DNA of 64,000 bases from Streptomyces tanashiensis (GTDB lineage Bacteria; Actinomycetota; Actinomycetes; Streptomycetales; Streptomycetaceae). The stretch is taken from NCBI RefSeq assembly GCF_014648895.1, contig NZ_BMRZ01000020.1:104475-168474 (forward strand). The letters run 5' to 3'. Position numbers and translations under genes: made by a program. Below, piece after piece: positions 24,868 to 31,560 of this stretch; position 1 is the stretch's first letter; every line of letters starts with the position of its first letter. Under the pieces are notes generated by a model. It worked only from the letters and a program-made list of their open reading frames with translations, was not told the origin of the DNA and did no database searches.

Positions 24868-25386
24868 TCAGCGGAGCCAGGGCAGGTCCGCGTCCGCGTC
24901 CGCCGGTTCGAGGCCCTCGGCCATGACGCGCATGATCGCGCCGAGCTGCTCCACCTGATCGGCGGAGAGCCGGTCGAACATGGCCTGGCGGACGGCGGCC
25001 ACGTGCCCGGGGGCGTTCCGCCGGAGGACCTCCATCCCCTCGTCCGTGAGCTGGGCGAACTGGCCGCGCTTGTCGGAGGGGCAGTTCTCGCGGCGGACCC
25101 AGCCGTTCTTCTCCAGGCGGGCGATCGCGTGGGAGAGCCGGGAGCGGGTGATCTTGGCGCTCCGGGCGAGCTCGGTCATGCGCAGCCGGCGGCGCGGTGC
25201 CTGGGAGAGCTGGACGAGCAGTCCGTAGTAGACGTGCGGCATCCCGGCGTCGCGCTGCAACTGGCGGTCGAGGTGGTCCTCGAGGAGCGTGGTGGCGTGC
25301 AGGTACGCGCGCCAGACGTGCTGCTCCTCGTCGGTCAGCCAGCGGGGTTCGGTCATGTCTCCCATGGGTCCCATCGTACGACTCAT
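24868..25386 (-). CDS. MarR-family regulator
   Basis: A 172-residue winged-helix regulator: DRQLQRDAGMPHVYYGLLVQ, HTH LRMTELARSAKITRSRLSHA, wing ARLEKNGWVRRENCPSDKRG, and a dimer helix at the C-terminus ending DADADLPWLR. The start is uncertain among ATG codons at 25386, 25371 and 25353; the middle region is unaffected. It diverges from an extradiol dioxygenase gene, and TTGAA/TTCAA palindromic elements lie in the shared promoter, so it probably controls both. MarR regulators of this kind respond to phenolic or quinone ligands (inference). Confidence 0.9.
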   Translation of the reverse strand: MSRTMGPMGDMTEPRWLTDEEQHVWRAYLHATTLLEDHLDRQLQRDAGMPHVYYGLLVQLSQAPRRRLRMTELARSAKITRSRLSHAIARLEKNGWVRRENCPSDKRGQFAQLTDEGMEVLRRNAPGHVAAVRQAMFDRLSADQVEQLGAIMRVMAEGLEPADADADLPWLR

Positions 25387-25388
25387 TC

Positions 25389-25443
25389 TTGAAAGTTGAA
25401 CTATGTACGGCTAGGCTGTGAGCAGTTAGCTTGAAGTTTCAAG
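25389..25443 (+). promoter_or_regulatory. Dioxygenase promoter with MarR-type operators
   Basis: TTGAAA (25389-25394) and TAGGCT (25412-25417) are spaced by 17 bp, a clean sigma-70/HrdB-type promoter. The palindrome CTTGAAGTTTCAAG (25430-25443) lies at about +6 to +19. A related CTTGAAAGTTGAAC overlaps the -35 element. The regulator encoded next door is the likely binder. Confidence 0.65.
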
Positions 25444-25462
25444 GACCAGGAGGATCGTCGCC

Positions 25463-26251
25463 ATGGACGCCACGCTCGAACGGATGCCGGCCCTCTACCT
25501 GTCCCACGGCGCCCCTCCGCTCGCCGACGACCCCGTCTGGCCCGGCGAGCTCGCCGCCTGGTCCGCCGGCCTGCCGCGCCCCACGGCGATCCTCATGGTC
25601 TCCGCCCACTGGGAGGAGGCCCCGCTCGCGCTCGGCGCCACCGAGACCGTCCCCCTCGTGTACGACTTCTGGGGCTTCCCCGAGCACTACTACCGCGTCC
25701 AGTACGCCGCCCCCGGCGCCCCGCGGCTCGCCGAGGCCGTCCGCAAGCTGCTCCGCGCCCCCGGCACGCCCGTGCAGGACATCCCCGACCGGGGCCTCGA
25801 CCACGGCGCGTACGTGCCGCTCGTCGAGATGTTCCCGGGCGCCGACATCCCCGTGCTCCAGATCTCCATGCCCACCCTCGACCCGCGCCGGCTCATGGAC
25901 ATCGGGCGCAAGCTCGCCCCGCTGCGCGACGAGGGCGTCCTGATCGTCGGCAGCGGCTTCTTCACCCACAACCTCGCCGCCCTCCGCCACACCGGCCCCG
26001 GCGTCCCCGGCTGGTCCGCCGAGTTCGACGCCTGGGGGAGCGAGGCCCTCGCCGCACACGACGTCGACGCCCTCCTGGACTTCGAGCACAAGTCGCCCGC
26101 CGGCCGCCTCGCCCACCCCCGTACCGAACACTTCGCCCCCCTCTTCGTCACCATGGGCGCGGCGGACGCGGCCGGCGACCTCGACGCGGAGCGGTCCGTG
26201 ATCGACGGCTTCTGGATGGGACTCGCCAAGCGGTCCGTCCAGTTCGGCTGA
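25463..26251 (+). CDS. Extradiol ring-cleavage dioxygenase, DODA type (LigB/class III)
   Basis: A 262-residue class III extradiol dioxygenase resembling 4,5-DOPA dioxygenase. Conserved elements: YLSHGAPPLADD (H15), VSAHWEEAPL (H49), YDFWGFPEHYY, DHGAYVPL (H114), and GSGFFTHNL (H169); His residues provide the Fe(II)/Zn site. It opens catechol-like rings between carbons with O2. GGAGGATC precedes ATG 25463. The divergent MarR gene and shared operators suggest induction by a catechol or quinone, so the role may be detoxification. The natural substrate is unknown. Confidence 0.9.
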   Translation: MDATLERMPALYLSHGAPPLADDPVWPGELAAWSAGLPRPTAILMVSAHWEEAPLALGATETVPLVYDFWGFPEHYYRVQYAAPGAPRLAEAVRKLLRAPGTPVQDIPDRGLDHGAYVPLVEMFPGADIPVLQISMPTLDPRRLMDIGRKLAPLRDEGVLIVGSGFFTHNLAALRHTGPGVPGWSAEFDAWGSEALAAHDVDALLDFEHKSPAGRLAHPRTEHFAPLFVTMGAADAAGDLDAERSVIDGFWMGLAKRSVQFG

Positions 26252-26404
26252 GCGGCCGGGGCATCGGAATGGTCCGGGTCCGCCGCACGGTTCGGGTCCT
26301 CCGGTTCATCGGGATCGGCAGGGTCGTCCGGTTCGTGCGGTTCGTCGGGGTCGGCAGGGCCCTGCGGGTCCTCAGGGCTCTCCGGGCCCTCCGGAGCGCC
26401 GGGC
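26252..26404. other. Low-complexity GC-skewed spacer
   Basis: About 150 bp of imperfect short repeats such as GGTTCATCGGGATCGGCAGG and GGTCGTCCGGTTC. On the minus strand one frame would read as an acidic Pro/Asp/Glu-rich tail following the questin-oxidase-like gene, but that frame is offset by one base from its stop. I see no independent gene. Confidence 0.5.
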
Positions 26405-27418
26405 TCAGAAGACCGGCGGATTCAGCTCGACGGAGCGGACGGCGGCGCTGAGGGCGAGGCCGTCGCCCACGTCGAGCGCCGTGTCCGCGAACTTGATCGT
26501 GTGGTCGTCGCCGTGCGCAGCCGCCCGCTCGAAGACCTCCTCCGCGGTGAGGCCGGTCCGCGCGTACGGGGCGGCCTCGCGCGGCGTGTAGGCCGCCGTC
26601 ACCGCGGCCGCCGCCGCCCAGGCCGCCGCCACGCTCGGCGCCCACAGCTCACGGGGGAGCGCGGGCAGCGCCCGCAGGACCGCGTTCGGCGCGGTCGCCG
26701 CGTGGACCAGCATGATCGGCTCGCCGTGGCCGTGGGACGCGTACCGGTGCGTCGCCGCCGTCACCAGCTCGACGAGCAGCTCCTTCGCCGTCTCGGGGTC
26801 CGTCGCCCCGCCCCACACCGGGAACGCCGTCAGCTGCGCGAGCCGGGTCCGGATCCCGCCGTCCTGCTCCGGGACCGGCGGTACGGCGTCGAGCGCGGCC
26901 GCCGCCGTCGGCGCGGCGGCCAGCGGGGCGAGCAGCGGCAGCGGCTGGTGGCGGGCCGCCCAGTAGCCGAGGGCGTGCGCCAGCTCGGCGAGGCGCGGCG
27001 CCGTCTCCTCCGCGCCGGGCGTCAGAAGGGTCCGTACGGCGTGACCGGTACGGATCACCGGATGCGTCGCCCCGCCCGCGATGCCGGGCAGCAGCCGGGG
27101 CCACCACGCGGCGAGGACCTCCCGCCAGGGGTGGTCCGCCAGCTCGCGGGAGAAGAACCGGGTCCAGTCCGTGATCCGCGCCGGATCGCCGAGCGCCTCC
27201 CGCCAGCTGTCCGTCGTGACCGGGAGGCGCGCGGGCGGCAGCTCCTCCAGCTTGGGCGCGTAGTGGTCGAGCCAGCGGTGCACGGCCGGGGCCCGGCCGT
27301 GCCGGACCAGGGCCTCGACGGCCATGGGGGCGTGATTGGTGAGCCAGCCGTTGCGCTCGGGGCCCGAGGTGTGGAGCCGTTCGAGGGCCTCGTCGAGGGT
27401 GCCGGTGGTGTCGGTCAT
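26405..27418 (-). CDS. Questin oxidase family protein (DUF4243-like)
   Basis: A 337-residue soluble protein of the questin oxidase-like family: TLDEALERLHTSGPERNGWLTNHAPMA, HRWLDHYAPKLEELPPARLPV, HPVIRTGHAVRTL, LAELAHALGYWAARHQPLP, and a C-terminal HGDDHTIKFADTALD. The fungal namesake catalyses anthraquinone ring opening; bacterial members are mostly uncharacterised. ATG 27418 is chosen; longer frames run through upstream tandem repeats. A GGGACCTAGG-type box lies 45 bp upstream (27463-27475), matching boxes before narK and the pfl remnant. The stop is followed by a low-complexity spacer that may hide a frameshifted tail. Confidence 0.82.
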   Translation of the reverse strand: MTDTTGTLDEALERLHTSGPERNGWLTNHAPMAVEALVRHGRAPAVHRWLDHYAPKLEELPPARLPVTTDSWREALGDPARITDWTRFFSRELADHPWREVLAAWWPRLLPGIAGGATHPVIRTGHAVRTLLTPGAEETAPRLAELAHALGYWAARHQPLPLLAPLAAAPTAAAALDAVPPVPEQDGGIRTRLAQLTAFPVWGGATDPETAKELLVELVTAATHRYASHGHGEPIMLVHAATAPNAVLRALPALPRELWAPSVAAAWAAAAAVTAAYTPREAAPYARTGLTAEEVFERAAAHGDDHTIKFADTALDVGDGLALSAAVRSVELNPPVF

Positions 27419-27462
27419 GAGGGCGACGCTAGGCGCGGGGAGCGGTGGGGCGGAACGGGCTG

Positions 27463-27475
27463 GGGACCTAGGCCG
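27463..27475. promoter_or_regulatory. GGGACCTAGG box upstream of the questin-oxidase-like gene
   Basis: GGGACCTAGGCCG, 45-57 bp before the minus-strand start at 27418. The core GGGACCTAGG recurs at 41674 and 43262 before narK and the pfl remnant. It resembles half of a DosR/DevR-type box. Confidence 0.5.
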
Positions 27476-27503
27476 CAGGGCGGAGGCGAGGCGGTCCGCC
27501 GCG

Positions 27504-27609
27504 GAGGCGACCGTGGGTCGGGGCGACCGTGGGTCGGAGGCAACCGAACCGTGGGCCGGAGGCAACCGTGGGTCGGAGGCAACCGTGGGCCCGAGGCAAC
27601 CGTGGGTCG
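27504..27609. repeat. Tandem 17-bp repeat, about six units
   Basis: Units based on AGGCAACCGTGGGTCGG, with variants, run from 27504 to 27609 within the 474-bp spacer between the questin-oxidase-like gene and hrdD. Apart from this array, the GGGACCTAGG box and the SigR-type promoter, I see nothing else in 27419-27892. Confidence 0.75.
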
Positions 27610-27804
27610 TGCGGCGGCGTCTGAAGGGATGGCGCCGCATGTGATCGCGGTCTCACCGACAGCGTGGTCGCGTGCGCCCGCGAGGGGCGCCGTTTCACCC
27701 TCCGTGCCCGGTCTGACCTGCACCTCCATGGGTGCCCGCGGCGTGCCCGCGGGGGCGGCGGCCGCGCAGGATACTGCATGATCGCGAAAATCCATGTGCC
27801 GGGT

Positions 27805-27831
27805 GGGAATTCTGTCCTGATTCCAGTCGTT
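27805..27831 (+). promoter_or_regulatory. SigR-type promoter of hrdD
   Basis: GGGAAT (27805-27810), exactly 18 bp, then GTT (27829-27831) is the SigR (thiol-oxidative stress) consensus. The predicted transcript starts about 55 bp before the hrdD ATG at 27893. hrdD of Streptomyces coelicolor is a known SigR target. Confidence 0.85.
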
Positions 27832-27892
27832 GTTTCCGTCGGATGCAGGGCACCCGGAAGGGTGTCGCGACCTACTCAGCAAGGGAGCACGC

Positions 27893-28894
27893 ATGGCAAC
27901 CCGTGCCGTCGCCCGTCGTCAGACCTCCGCCAAGAGCGGGGCCGCACGGGCAAGCAGCGTTCGCGCCGTGGGCGGGGAGATCGCCGACCGCGACCTGGTC
28001 GGCATGTACCTCGACGAGATCGCGCGCACGCCCCTGCTCGACGCCGCCAAGGAGGTCGAGCTCTCCCAGACGATCGAGGCGGGCGTCTATGCCCAGCAGA
28101 TACTCGACCAAGAGGTGGAGAGCGACGGGGGCGGGGCGACCCGCGAGGAGCTCGAAGCGCTGGTCGCCGAGGGCGAGCGTGCCAAGGACCTCTTCATCAA
28201 GTCCAACCTGCGGCTCGTGGTGGCCGTGGCCCGGCGCTATCCGCGCAGCGGGCTGCCGCTGCTCGACCTGATCCAGGAAGGGAACGCGGGCCTGGTGCGC
28301 GCGGTCGAGAAGTTCGACTACGCGAAGGGCTTCAAGTTCTCCACGTACGCCACGTGGTGGATCCGCCAGGCCATCACCCGGTCCATCGCCGACCAGTCCC
28401 GGACCATCCGGCTCCCCGTCCACCTCGTGGAGGAGCTCGGCCGGATCCGGCGGGTGCAGCGCGAGTTCAACCGGGAGAACGGCCGGGAGCCCGAGCCCGC
28501 CGAGATCGCGGCCGAGCTCGGCTCGACGCCGGAGCGGGTCACGGACGTCCTCGACTGGGCGCGCGACCCGGTCTCGCTGAACATGTCGGTGGACGACGAG
28601 GGCGAGACCCAGTTCGGCGACCTCCTGGAGGACACCTCGGCGGTCTCCCCGGAGCAGTCGGTGCTGACACTGCTGCGCAGCGAGGAGCTCGACGACCTCA
28701 TCGACAAGCTCGACCACCGGACGGCGTCGATCATCCGCATGCGGTACGGCATCGAGGACGGCCGCGAGCGGACCCTGACGGAGGTCGGCAAGGAGCACGG
28801 GCTGACGCGCGAGCGGATCCGCCAGATCGAGAAGCACGCGCTGCTGGAACTGAAGAAGATGGCCCACGACACGGGCTTCGACGCGGTGGCCTAG
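27893..28894 (+). CDS. hrdD: Group 2 RNA polymerase sigma factor, HrdD type
   Basis: A 333-residue sigma-70 family protein lacking the long region 1.1 of HrdB. Region 1.2 begins DLVGMYLDEIARTPLL, region 2 includes KSNLRLVVAVARRYPRSGLP, DLIQEGNAGLVRAVEKFDY and FSTYATWWIRQAITRSIAD, region 3 EELGRIRRVQREFNRE, and region 4 TLTEVGKEHGLTRERIRQIE. ATG 27893 with AAGGGAG upstream is preferred over an in-frame ATG at 27830, which lies inside the predicted promoter. The SigR-type promoter upstream and the resemblance to HrdD in region 1 support the name; HrdA and HrdC are alternatives. Its end overlaps the convergent WYL gene by four bases. Confidence 0.88.
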   Translation: MATRAVARRQTSAKSGAARASSVRAVGGEIADRDLVGMYLDEIARTPLLDAAKEVELSQTIEAGVYAQQILDQEVESDGGGATREELEALVAEGERAKDLFIKSNLRLVVAVARRYPRSGLPLLDLIQEGNAGLVRAVEKFDYAKGFKFSTYATWWIRQAITRSIADQSRTIRLPVHLVEELGRIRRVQREFNRENGREPEPAEIAAELGSTPERVTDVLDWARDPVSLNMSVDDEGETQFGDLLEDTSAVSPEQSVLTLLRSEELDDLIDKLDHRTASIIRMRYGIEDGRERTLTEVGKEHGLTRERIRQIEKHALLELKKMAHDTGFDAVA

Positions 28895-29901
28895 AGCGGC
28901 CGGCGGCCCACCCTCGTGTGGGCAGTCGTCCCGGCGGAACGATTGCCCGCAACGGCCGCCGCCAGCCTCCCCGAGAGGTCTCGCATGTACGTCACCAGCG
29001 CATCCGGACCCCGCACCGTGAAGTCGACGTCCATCAGGGCGAGCCTCAGCGCCAGCCATTCCACCGAGTCGGCGACGCGGGCGTGCAGCCGGCAGCGGTC
29101 CGGGCCCGTCGCGACCGGCACGAGGTGGGACGGGAGGCGGGCCACGACGAACTCGGCCGGCGCGGCGAACTCCACGTCGAGGTCGACCTCGCCCTGGGTC
29201 CGCGCCATCGAGCGGGCCATGTACGTGGCGGCGTCGCCCGAGGGCAGCTCGCGCGGGGTGAAGCGCGCGCCCGTGGGGAACGGCTCGCTCACCCGGTCCA
29301 CCCGGAAGGTCCGCCAGTCCTCGCGCCCCAGGTCGTACGCGACGAGGTACCAGCGCCGCCCCGTCGACACCAGCCGGTACGGCTCGACCAGCCGTTTCGT
29401 CTCCGTGCCGTCCCCGGCCCGGTAGCCGAACCGCAGCCGCTCGTGCCCCGTCACCGTGCCCGCGAGCGCGGTCAGGGTGGCGGGGGTGACCGTGGCGCCG
29501 TCGCCCCGGGTCAGCGGGATCGTGGCGTTCTGGAGGGTGGAGACCCGGTGCCGGAGCCGCGCCGGCAGCACCTGCTCCAGCTTGGCCAGGGCCCGTACGG
29601 ACGCCTCCTCGACGCCCTCGATGGCGTGCCCGGCGCCGGCGCGCAGGCCGACGGCGATCGCGACGGCCTCCTCGTCGTCGAGGAGCAGCGGCGGCATGGC
29701 CGTACCGGCGACGAGGCGGTAGCCGCCGACGGCGCCCATGGTCGCCTCGACGGGGTAGCCGAGGTCGCGGAGCCGGTCGATGTCCCGGCGGATGGTGCGC
29801 GGGGAGACCGAGAGCCGTTCGGCGAGCTCGCTTCCGGGCCACTCGCGCGGGGTCTGGAGGAGCGAGAGCAGATTCAGGAGTCGTGCCGGGGTGTCCGTCA
29901 T
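28891..29901 (-). CDS. WYL-domain transcriptional regulator (YafY/PafC type)
   Basis: A 336-residue regulator with an N-terminal DeoR-like winged helix (RLLNLLSLLQTPREWPGSEL, then SVSPRTIRRDIDRLRDLGYP), a WYL domain whose signature reads GRRWYLVAYDLGREDWRTFRVDR, and a C-terminal WCX extension (VEWLALRLALMDVDFTV). WYL domains bind nucleotides or other ligands. ATG 29901 has GGAAAA upstream. The last ~15 codons coincide with a copy of a dispersed hairpin element (28914-28953), so the C-terminal residues GNRSAGTTAHTRVG may be element-derived. It diverges from an MFS exporter with an 8-bp-arm inverted repeat between them. Confidence 0.9.
   Translation of the reverse strand: MTDTPARLLNLLSLLQTPREWPGSELAERLSVSPRTIRRDIDRLRDLGYPVEATMGAVGGYRLVAGTAMPPLLLDDEEAVAIAVGLRAGAGHAIEGVEEASVRALAKLEQVLPARLRHRVSTLQNATIPLTRGDGATVTPATLTALAGTVTGHERLRFGYRAGDGTETKRLVEPYRLVSTGRRWYLVAYDLGREDWRTFRVDRVSEPFPTGARFTPRELPSGDAATYMARSMARTQGEVDLDVEFAAPAEFVVARLPSHLVPVATGPDRCRLHARVADSVEWLALRLALMDVDFTVRGPDALVTYMRDLSGRLAAAVAGNRSAGTTAHTRVGRRPL
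28914..28953 (-). repeat. Copy of the dispersed GGGCAATCGTTCCGC hairpin element
   Basis: On the minus strand this reads GCGGGCAATCGTTCCGCC followed by GGGACGACTGCCCACACG, with arms TGTGGGCAGTCGT and ACGATTGCCCGCA partly complementary. It shares GGGCAATCGTTCCGC with the element at 37458-37666 and lies inside the 3' end of the WYL gene. Confidence 0.6.
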
Positions 29902-29919
29902 GTTTTCCAGGATGAGGCC

Positions 29920-29946
29920 CATCTAGGACATGACCTGACCTAGATG
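29920..29946. promoter_or_regulatory. Inverted repeat between WYL regulator and MFS genes
   Basis: CATCTAGG and CCTAGATG (8 bp, perfect) flank an 11-bp spacer, midway between the divergent starts (29901 and 29964). A TATCTT element at ~29952-29957 lies only 6 bp before the MFS ATG, so that mRNA may be leaderless and the repeat would cover its -35 region. Confidence 0.6.
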
Positions 29947-29963
29947 ACTCTTATCTTCTTCGT

Positions 29964-31493
29964 ATGAGTTCACACGACGCCGCCACCGAAGCAGCAGCGG
30001 CCAGCGACAAGAGGCGCTGGATCGCCCTCGCCATCGTCATGACCGCCGCCTTCATGGACCTGGTCGACGCCACGATCGTCAACATCGCGATCCCCAGCAT
30101 CGAGAAGGACCTCGGCGCTTCGTTCGGGGCCATCCAGTGGATCACCGCCGGCTACGCGCTCGCGTTCGCCGCCGGTCTGATCACCGGCGGGCGGCTCGGG
30201 GACATCTACGGCCGCAAGCGCCTCTTCCTCCTCGGCACCGCCGGCTTCACCCTCGCCTCGGCGCTCTGCGGCTTCGCGGCCAACCAGGAGATGCTCGTCG
30301 GCTCCCGCCTGCTCCAGGGCGCGGCGGCCGCGATGATGGTGCCGCAGGTCCTGTCGATCATCCACGTCACCTTCCCGGCGCACGAGCGCGGCAAGGTCTT
30401 CGGGATGTTCGGCGCGATCATCGGCCTCGGCGCGGTCTCCGGCCCGCTGCTCGGCGCGCTCCTCACCCAGTGGAACATCGCGGGTCTGGAGTGGCGCCCG
30501 ATCTTCCTGATCAACCTTCCGGTCGGCGTCGCCGCCCTGATCCTGGGCCGGAAGTTCATCACCGAGTCGAAGGCGCCGAAGGCGCTCAAGCTCGACATGG
30601 TCGGCGTGCTCCTCGTGACGACGGCGCTGCTCATGCTGGTCTACCCGCTGACGCGCGGCCGTGAGCTGGACTGGCCGCTCTGGGGTCACCTGATGATGGC
30701 CGGCAGCCTGCTCGTCTTCGGGGCCCTCGTGGCGTACGAGAAGTACAAGACGAAGAAGGACGGGTCGCCGCTGGTCGAGCTGTCGCTGTTCAAGGTGAAG
30801 AGCTTCGCGGCCGGTGTCGCGGTGCAGCTGACCTTCGGTGTCGTGCTCGGCATCTTCTTCCTCGTGTGGACGATGTACATGCAGATCGGGCTCGGCTGGA
30901 CCCCGCTGCACGCGGGTCTGACCGGGGTGCCGTTCTCGATCGCGGTCTCGGTGGCGGCGGGCATGTCCGTGCAGAAGCTGGTGCCGCGCTTCGGCCGGAA
31001 GGTGCTCCAGGCGGGCGCGCTGACGATGATCGCGGGCATCCTGCTCTACCTCTTCGTGACCGGGCGGTACGGGACCGGGATCCACTCCTGGCAGATGATC
31101 GCGCCGCTGGTGGTCATGGGTCTCGGCATGGGCCTGATCGTGGCGCCGCTGACGGACGCGGTGCTCTCGGAGGTGCCGAAGGAGCACGCCGGTTCGGCCT
31201 CGGGCCTCATCAACACGACCGGGCAGATGGGCAACGCGCTCGGACTCGGCCTGGTGTCGGTGGTCTTCTTCGGGACGATCGACGACGAGAAGCTCGCCAA
31301 GGCCCCGGGCGAGGTGGGGGCGGCGTTCACGGACGCCTTCCAGAACTCGCTGGGCTGGGCGGCGGGCGTGCTCGCGGTGATCTTCCTGGTGATGTTCGCG
31401 CTGCCGGCGAAGCCGAAGCAGCACGTGGAGGGCGGCGGTGACGACGAGGTCGTCGCCGACGGGGCCGCGAAGGAGCCGGTGCTGACGCACTGA
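29964..31493 (+). CDS. MFS multidrug efflux transporter, DHA2 (14-TMS) family
   Basis: A 509-residue exporter: VDATIVNIAIPSIEKDLG in TM1, motif A GGRLGDIYGRKRLF, motif C GAIIGLGAVSGPLLGALL. Fourteen membrane segments are predictable. There is no Shine-Dalgarno sequence before ATG 29964 and a -10-like TATCTT is 6 bp upstream, consistent with a leaderless message. It diverges from the WYL regulator and ends at terminator 31510-31542. It resembles but is clearly distinct from the transporter at 23223-24752; the DA-T-IVNIA motif is shared. Substrate unknown, presumably an antibiotic or dye-like compound. Confidence 0.93.
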   Translation: MSSHDAATEAAAASDKRRWIALAIVMTAAFMDLVDATIVNIAIPSIEKDLGASFGAIQWITAGYALAFAAGLITGGRLGDIYGRKRLFLLGTAGFTLASALCGFAANQEMLVGSRLLQGAAAAMMVPQVLSIIHVTFPAHERGKVFGMFGAIIGLGAVSGPLLGALLTQWNIAGLEWRPIFLINLPVGVAALILGRKFITESKAPKALKLDMVGVLLVTTALLMLVYPLTRGRELDWPLWGHLMMAGSLLVFGALVAYEKYKTKKDGSPLVELSLFKVKSFAAGVAVQLTFGVVLGIFFLVWTMYMQIGLGWTPLHAGLTGVPFSIAVSVAAGMSVQKLVPRFGRKVLQAGALTMIAGILLYLFVTGRYGTGIHSWQMIAPLVVMGLGMGLIVAPLTDAVLSEVPKEHAGSASGLINTTGQMGNALGLGLVSVVFFGTIDDEKLAKAPGEVGAAFTDAFQNSLGWAAGVLAVIFLVMFALPAKPKQHVEGGGDDEVVADGAAKEPVLTH

Positions 31494-31509
31494 GTCCGGG
31501 GGAAGCGAA

Positions 31510-31542
31510 GAGGGGCGGTGCGCATGATGCGCACCGCCCCTC
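31510..31542. terminator. Bidirectional terminator between MFS and collagen-like genes
   Basis: Perfect 15-bp arms GAGGGGCGGTGCGCA and complement, loop TGA. Convergent genes end at 31493 and 31561, so it serves both. Confidence 0.85.
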
Positions 31543-31560
31543 AGCCGTGTCTCCTGTCGG

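Noticed and set aside
26269..26451. Plus-strand frame rich in Arg and Val after the dioxygenase gene
   Set aside because: The residue pattern follows the short DNA repeats of the spacer, and it overlaps the questin-oxidase-like gene on the other strand.
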